Positions 61,748 through 64,000 of a stretch of 64,000 nucleotides of DNA are shown here, in pieces. Source of the stretch: Flavivirga jejuensis (GTDB taxonomy: Bacteria > Bacteroidota > Bacteroidia > Flavobacteriales > Flavobacteriaceae); NCBI RefSeq assembly GCF_030540765.1, contig NZ_JAUOEL010000001.1, positions 186,001 to 250,000 of the forward strand. Reading direction: 5' to 3'. The number at the start of each line of letters is the position of its first letter. The first letter of the stretch is position 1. Below the pieces are notes generated by a model. The model saw nothing but the letters and a program-made list of their open reading frames with translations, ran no database searches and was not told where the DNA came from. The translations under genes were made by a program, and so were the position numbers.

Positions 61748-62722
61748 TCAGGTTTTAATATTTGTGGTTATACGAAAAAGGGCATCTCCTTGATATACAA
61801 TAGGAGATTCATTTACATTTATAATATAACCGTTATTTTGAGCCTTAACAAAATAATTAAATTTACCATAAGGATCGGTAATATTTCCTAAAATATCCCC
61901 TTTTGTTACTTGAACACCAATAGTTATAGAGGCTTTAAACATACCAGAGTAGTTAGCGCGAATCCATTTGCTTTCATTTATAAAAACACAATTATTTTTA
62001 GGAGCGGAGACTTTAAATTTTGAAGATAACATTCCTAAATGATGTAAAATACGTTTAGAACCGTTAACACCAGAATTAGTTATAACATCATCAATATGAA
62101 AAGATTTGCCCCCCTCAAAAAGCAATAAAGGTTTGCCTAATTTATAACAAATAGTTCTAAAAGACTTAGATAGATTTTTAGAATAAAGTACAAAAGGAGC
62201 TCCAAATACTTTTGCCAAGTCGTTGGGTATTCTATTGCCTTTAGAATACCGAAGCTGAGGTGCATTAAATCTGCCAGAGCCACCTGTATGAAAATCTATA
62301 ATGTATTCCACATGGGGTATAATCTCATGCACTAGTTTATAGGCGACTCGACTGGCTAAAGAGCCATCTTTACTTCCAGGGAACACACGATTTAAATCAC
62401 GTCCATCAGGAAACTCACGTTTTAAATTTATGAAACCAAAAACATTAATAACAGGAATACAGATAATAGTACCGCATTTAGGTTTATTAATGCCTTTTGC
62501 AATAAGCTGTCTAACAATCTCTACACCATTAACTTCATCACCATGTATCCCAGCAGTAAACAACACAATGGGACCAGGTTTTTTAGAGCGTTCAATAATT
62601 ACTGGAACATTTACAGGAGTAGATGTGTGTAAATTAGCAACATCAAAATTAGCCTCTTTTCTTTCTCCAGGTTTTATAGACACACCAAGAATAGTTAATA
62701 TGTCGTTTTTAGTATGAGCCAT
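61748..62722 (-). CDS. Succinylglutamate desuccinylase/aspartoacylase-family zinc hydrolase
   Basis: The 324-residue M14-like zinc hydrolase has the metal ligands HGDE (His60, Glu63) and His145 in IIDFHTGGSG, with FPDGRDLNRVFPGSKDGSLASRVAY between them. A C-terminal beta domain (SIKPGERK..., GDILGNITDPYGKFNYFVKAQNNGYIINVNESPIVYQGDALFRI) is typical of the AspA/AstE group. It likely cleaves an amide or acyl-amino-acid bond. Its ATG overlaps the rimK stop (TAATG), so the two enzymes are translationally coupled; this suggests it acts on glutamylated products. Confidence 0.9.
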   Translation of the reverse strand: MAHTKNDILTILGVSIKPGERKEANFDVANLHTSTPVNVPVIIERSKKPGPIVLFTAGIHGDEVNGVEIVRQLIAKGINKPKCGTIICIPVINVFGFINLKREFPDGRDLNRVFPGSKDGSLASRVAYKLVHEIIPHVEYIIDFHTGGSGRFNAPQLRYSKGNRIPNDLAKVFGAPFVLYSKNLSKSFRTICYKLGKPLLLFEGGKSFHIDDVITNSGVNGSKRILHHLGMLSSKFKVSAPKNNCVFINESKWIRANYSGMFKASITIGVQVTKGDILGNITDPYGKFNYFVKAQNNGYIINVNESPIVYQGDALFRITTNIKT

Positions 62723-63600
62723 TAATTGTGTCTATTTCTTTCTATGTAAGTAATAATGATTTTAGCAATGTTTTTGCCTGTGCCAGTTTCAATACCTTCT
62801 AAGCCTGGTGTTGAATTTACCTCTAAAAGCAAAGGGCCTCTTGTAGATTGTAACATATCTACACCACAAACAGGAAGTTTTAAAACTCGGGATGCTTTCA
62901 TGGCGACTTTTAATTCGGCTTCATCAAGTTTTATAACTTGTGCTGTACCACCTCTATGTAAGTTGGAACGAAACTCCCCTTCTTTACCTTGCCTTTTTAT
63001 GGCACCTACCACTTGTCCGTCTACCACTAAAGCCCTTAAATCGGCGCCTTTAGCTTCCGCTATATATTCTTGTACCAGTGCCCTTGCTTGCAATCCGTTA
63101 AATGCTTCTAATACAGATTCAGCTGCATTTTTAGTTTCGGCTAATACAACCCCTAGCCCCTGAGTTCCTTCAAGAAGTTTAATAATAACGGGCGTTCCTC
63201 CTACATGTGCAATAACTTTTTCAACATCTCTGGAATAATTAGTAAATACTGTTTTTGGCATGCCAATTCCAGCTTTAGAAAGTCTTTGGAAGCTTCTTAA
63301 TTTATCTCTCGACCTTATAATGGCATCTGATGTTACCGAAGTGAATACATTCATCATTTCAAATTGCCTAACAACAGCACAACCAAAAAAGGTTGCAGAA
63401 GCTCCAATTCGAGGAATAATGGCATCTACATAATCTAAATAACGGTCTTTGTAATAAATAGTGGGCTTCTCTTTTTCAATAATAAGATCACACTTTAAAG
63501 GATCAATAACTTCCATGATATGTCCCCGTTTTTCACCTTCAACAACAAGGCGCTCGGTTGAGAATAAATTAGGATTTCGCGAAAGAATGACTATATTCAT
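62722..63600 (-). CDS. rimK: RimK-type ATP-grasp glutamate ligase
   Basis: The 292-residue ATP-grasp enzyme starts MNIVILSRNPNLFSTERLVVEGEKRGH. It has SRDKLRSFQRLSKAGIGMPKTVF, the large loop IIKLLEGTQGLGVVLAE, and the metal ligands in VCGVDMLQSTRGPLLLEVNSTPGLEGIE. It is close to E. coli RimK in length and adds glutamate residues to ribosomal protein S6 in that species. It is paired with the aspartoacylase-family gene downstream, and divergent from uvrC with an 86-bp promoter gap. Confidence 0.93.
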   Translation of the reverse strand: MNIVILSRNPNLFSTERLVVEGEKRGHIMEVIDPLKCDLIIEKEKPTIYYKDRYLDYVDAIIPRIGASATFFGCAVVRQFEMMNVFTSVTSDAIIRSRDKLRSFQRLSKAGIGMPKTVFTNYSRDVEKVIAHVGGTPVIIKLLEGTQGLGVVLAETKNAAESVLEAFNGLQARALVQEYIAEAKGADLRALVVDGQVVGAIKRQGKEGEFRSNLHRGGTAQVIKLDEAELKVAMKASRVLKLPVCGVDMLQSTRGPLLLEVNSTPGLEGIETGTGKNIAKIIITYIERNRHN

Positions 63601-63673
63601 TAAAATAGTTTAACCCAGTACTGCAATATACTAAAAAAGGCAAACGAATTTTTACAATATCTAGAATTTAATA

Positions 63674-63681
63674 TACCTTTG
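63674..63681 (+). promoter_or_regulatory. -7 box of uvrC, 5 bp before the ATG
   Basis: TACCTTTG matches TAnnTTTG and is followed by AGTTA then ATG at 63687, so the transcript would start at about the initiation codon. Confidence 0.55.
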
Positions 63682-63686
63682 AGTTA

Positions 63687-64000
63687 ATGGATGTACCTGC
63701 ATTAGAAATACAATTAAAAACCTTGCCAAATGCCCCTGGCGTATACCAATATTTTGATGCTAATGATACTATTTTATACGTAGGAAAAGCTAAAAATTTA
63801 AAGAAACGGGTTAGCTCATATTTTACAAAAACTCATGATAATGGTAAAACCAGAGTGCTTGTAAAAAAAATAGCAAACATAAAACATATTGTAGTAGAGA
63901 CAGAAACAGATGCTTTGTTGTTAGAGAACAACCTCATTAAGAAGCATATGCCTCGTTATAATGTGATGCTTAAGGATGATAAGTCCTATCCTTGGATTTG
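63687..64000 (+). CDS. uvrC: Excinuclease ABC subunit C (N-terminal part)
   Basis: The open frame from ATG 63687 runs off the window after 104 codons. MDVPALEIQLKTLPNAPGVYQYFDANDTILYVGKAKNLKKRVSSYF is the GIY-YIG nuclease domain (GVYQYF ... YVGKAKNLKKRV). ETETDALLLENNLIKKHMPRYNVMLKDDKSYPWI follows. UvrC cuts damaged DNA on both sides in nucleotide excision repair. The C-terminal domains are not visible here. Confidence 0.95.
   Translation, partial: MDVPALEIQLKTLPNAPGVYQYFDANDTILYVGKAKNLKKRVSSYFTKTHDNGKTRVLVKKIANIKHIVVETETDALLLENNLIKKHMPRYNVMLKDDKSYPWI

Overview
The window is a chromosomal stretch from a low-GC member of the Bacteroidota, almost certainly a marine-type Flavobacteriaceae. The evidence is: type IX secretion features (PorZ and two large secreted proteins with C-terminal sorting domains), SusC-like TonB receptors with a carboxypeptidase-regulatory domain, DUF4270 and other Bacteroidota-specific lipoproteins, the short 92-residue ATP synthase epsilon subunit, a eukaryotic-like IleRS, and promoters of the TTG-N17-23-TAnnTTTG type with almost no Shine-Dalgarno sequences. 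No tRNA, rRNA, CRISPR array, prophage or intact insertion sequence was recognised.

Layout: 1-3340 holds a partial DUF2271-like gene, a PepSY/flavodoxin/reductase fusion and two small related proteins (probably redox or iron linked). 3471-9043 has single genes: an ArsC-like protein, a DinB-like protein, a DUF3298 lipoprotein, cystathionine gamma-synthase, an outer-membrane protein and NADP-glutamate dehydrogenase. 9223-12215 is an FAD oxidoreductase / GT-C glycosyltransferase pair. 12328-20084 is porZ-recO-TonB receptor facing a T9SS cargo gene; recX follows. 21335-29572 (minus strand) is a biotin region: bioF-DUF2007-bioD-bioA-KAS, then an NfeD/flotillin pair, then bioB. 29683-33285 holds a DUF2975/HTH pair, a DUF3157 protein, umuC-umuD and a GNAT enzyme. 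33499-44554 (minus strand) has atpD-atpC, a TonB receptor/SGNH lipoprotein pair, and glycogen-synthase-like/DUF4270/glmS. 44753-49582 is panC-panD-membrane protein-esterase-radA. 50102-54007 is a 1301-residue T9SS cargo gene. 54474-59004 is ileS-dksA-like-lspA. 59028-63600 (minus strand) has 5-formyl-THF cyclo-ligase, a response regulator/histidine kinase pair and rimK with an aspartoacylase-family hydrolase; uvrC begins at 63687 and runs off the window.

Most genes are housekeeping or ordinary flavobacterial accessory genes. The most distinctive layer lies between and within them: several families of short dispersed or palindromic repeats sit at gene ends, in a long 690-bp spacer, as a perfect inverted pair inside the bio operon, and in frame inside two apparently functional genes (the biotin-cluster ketosynthase and the essential ileS). 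A second theme is promoter architecture: the same 15-nt string (TATCTTTGCCTCATG) carries the -7 box and start codon of both panD and bioF, implying leaderless or nearly leaderless messages, with a similar arrangement at uvrC. A compact operator overlaps the promoter of the DUF2975/HTH pair. No clearly new multi-gene defence or metabolic system was found; the best candidate functional units are the ketosynthase/DUF2007-containing biotin operon, the rimK-hydrolase pair and the PepSY-flavodoxin reductase cluster.
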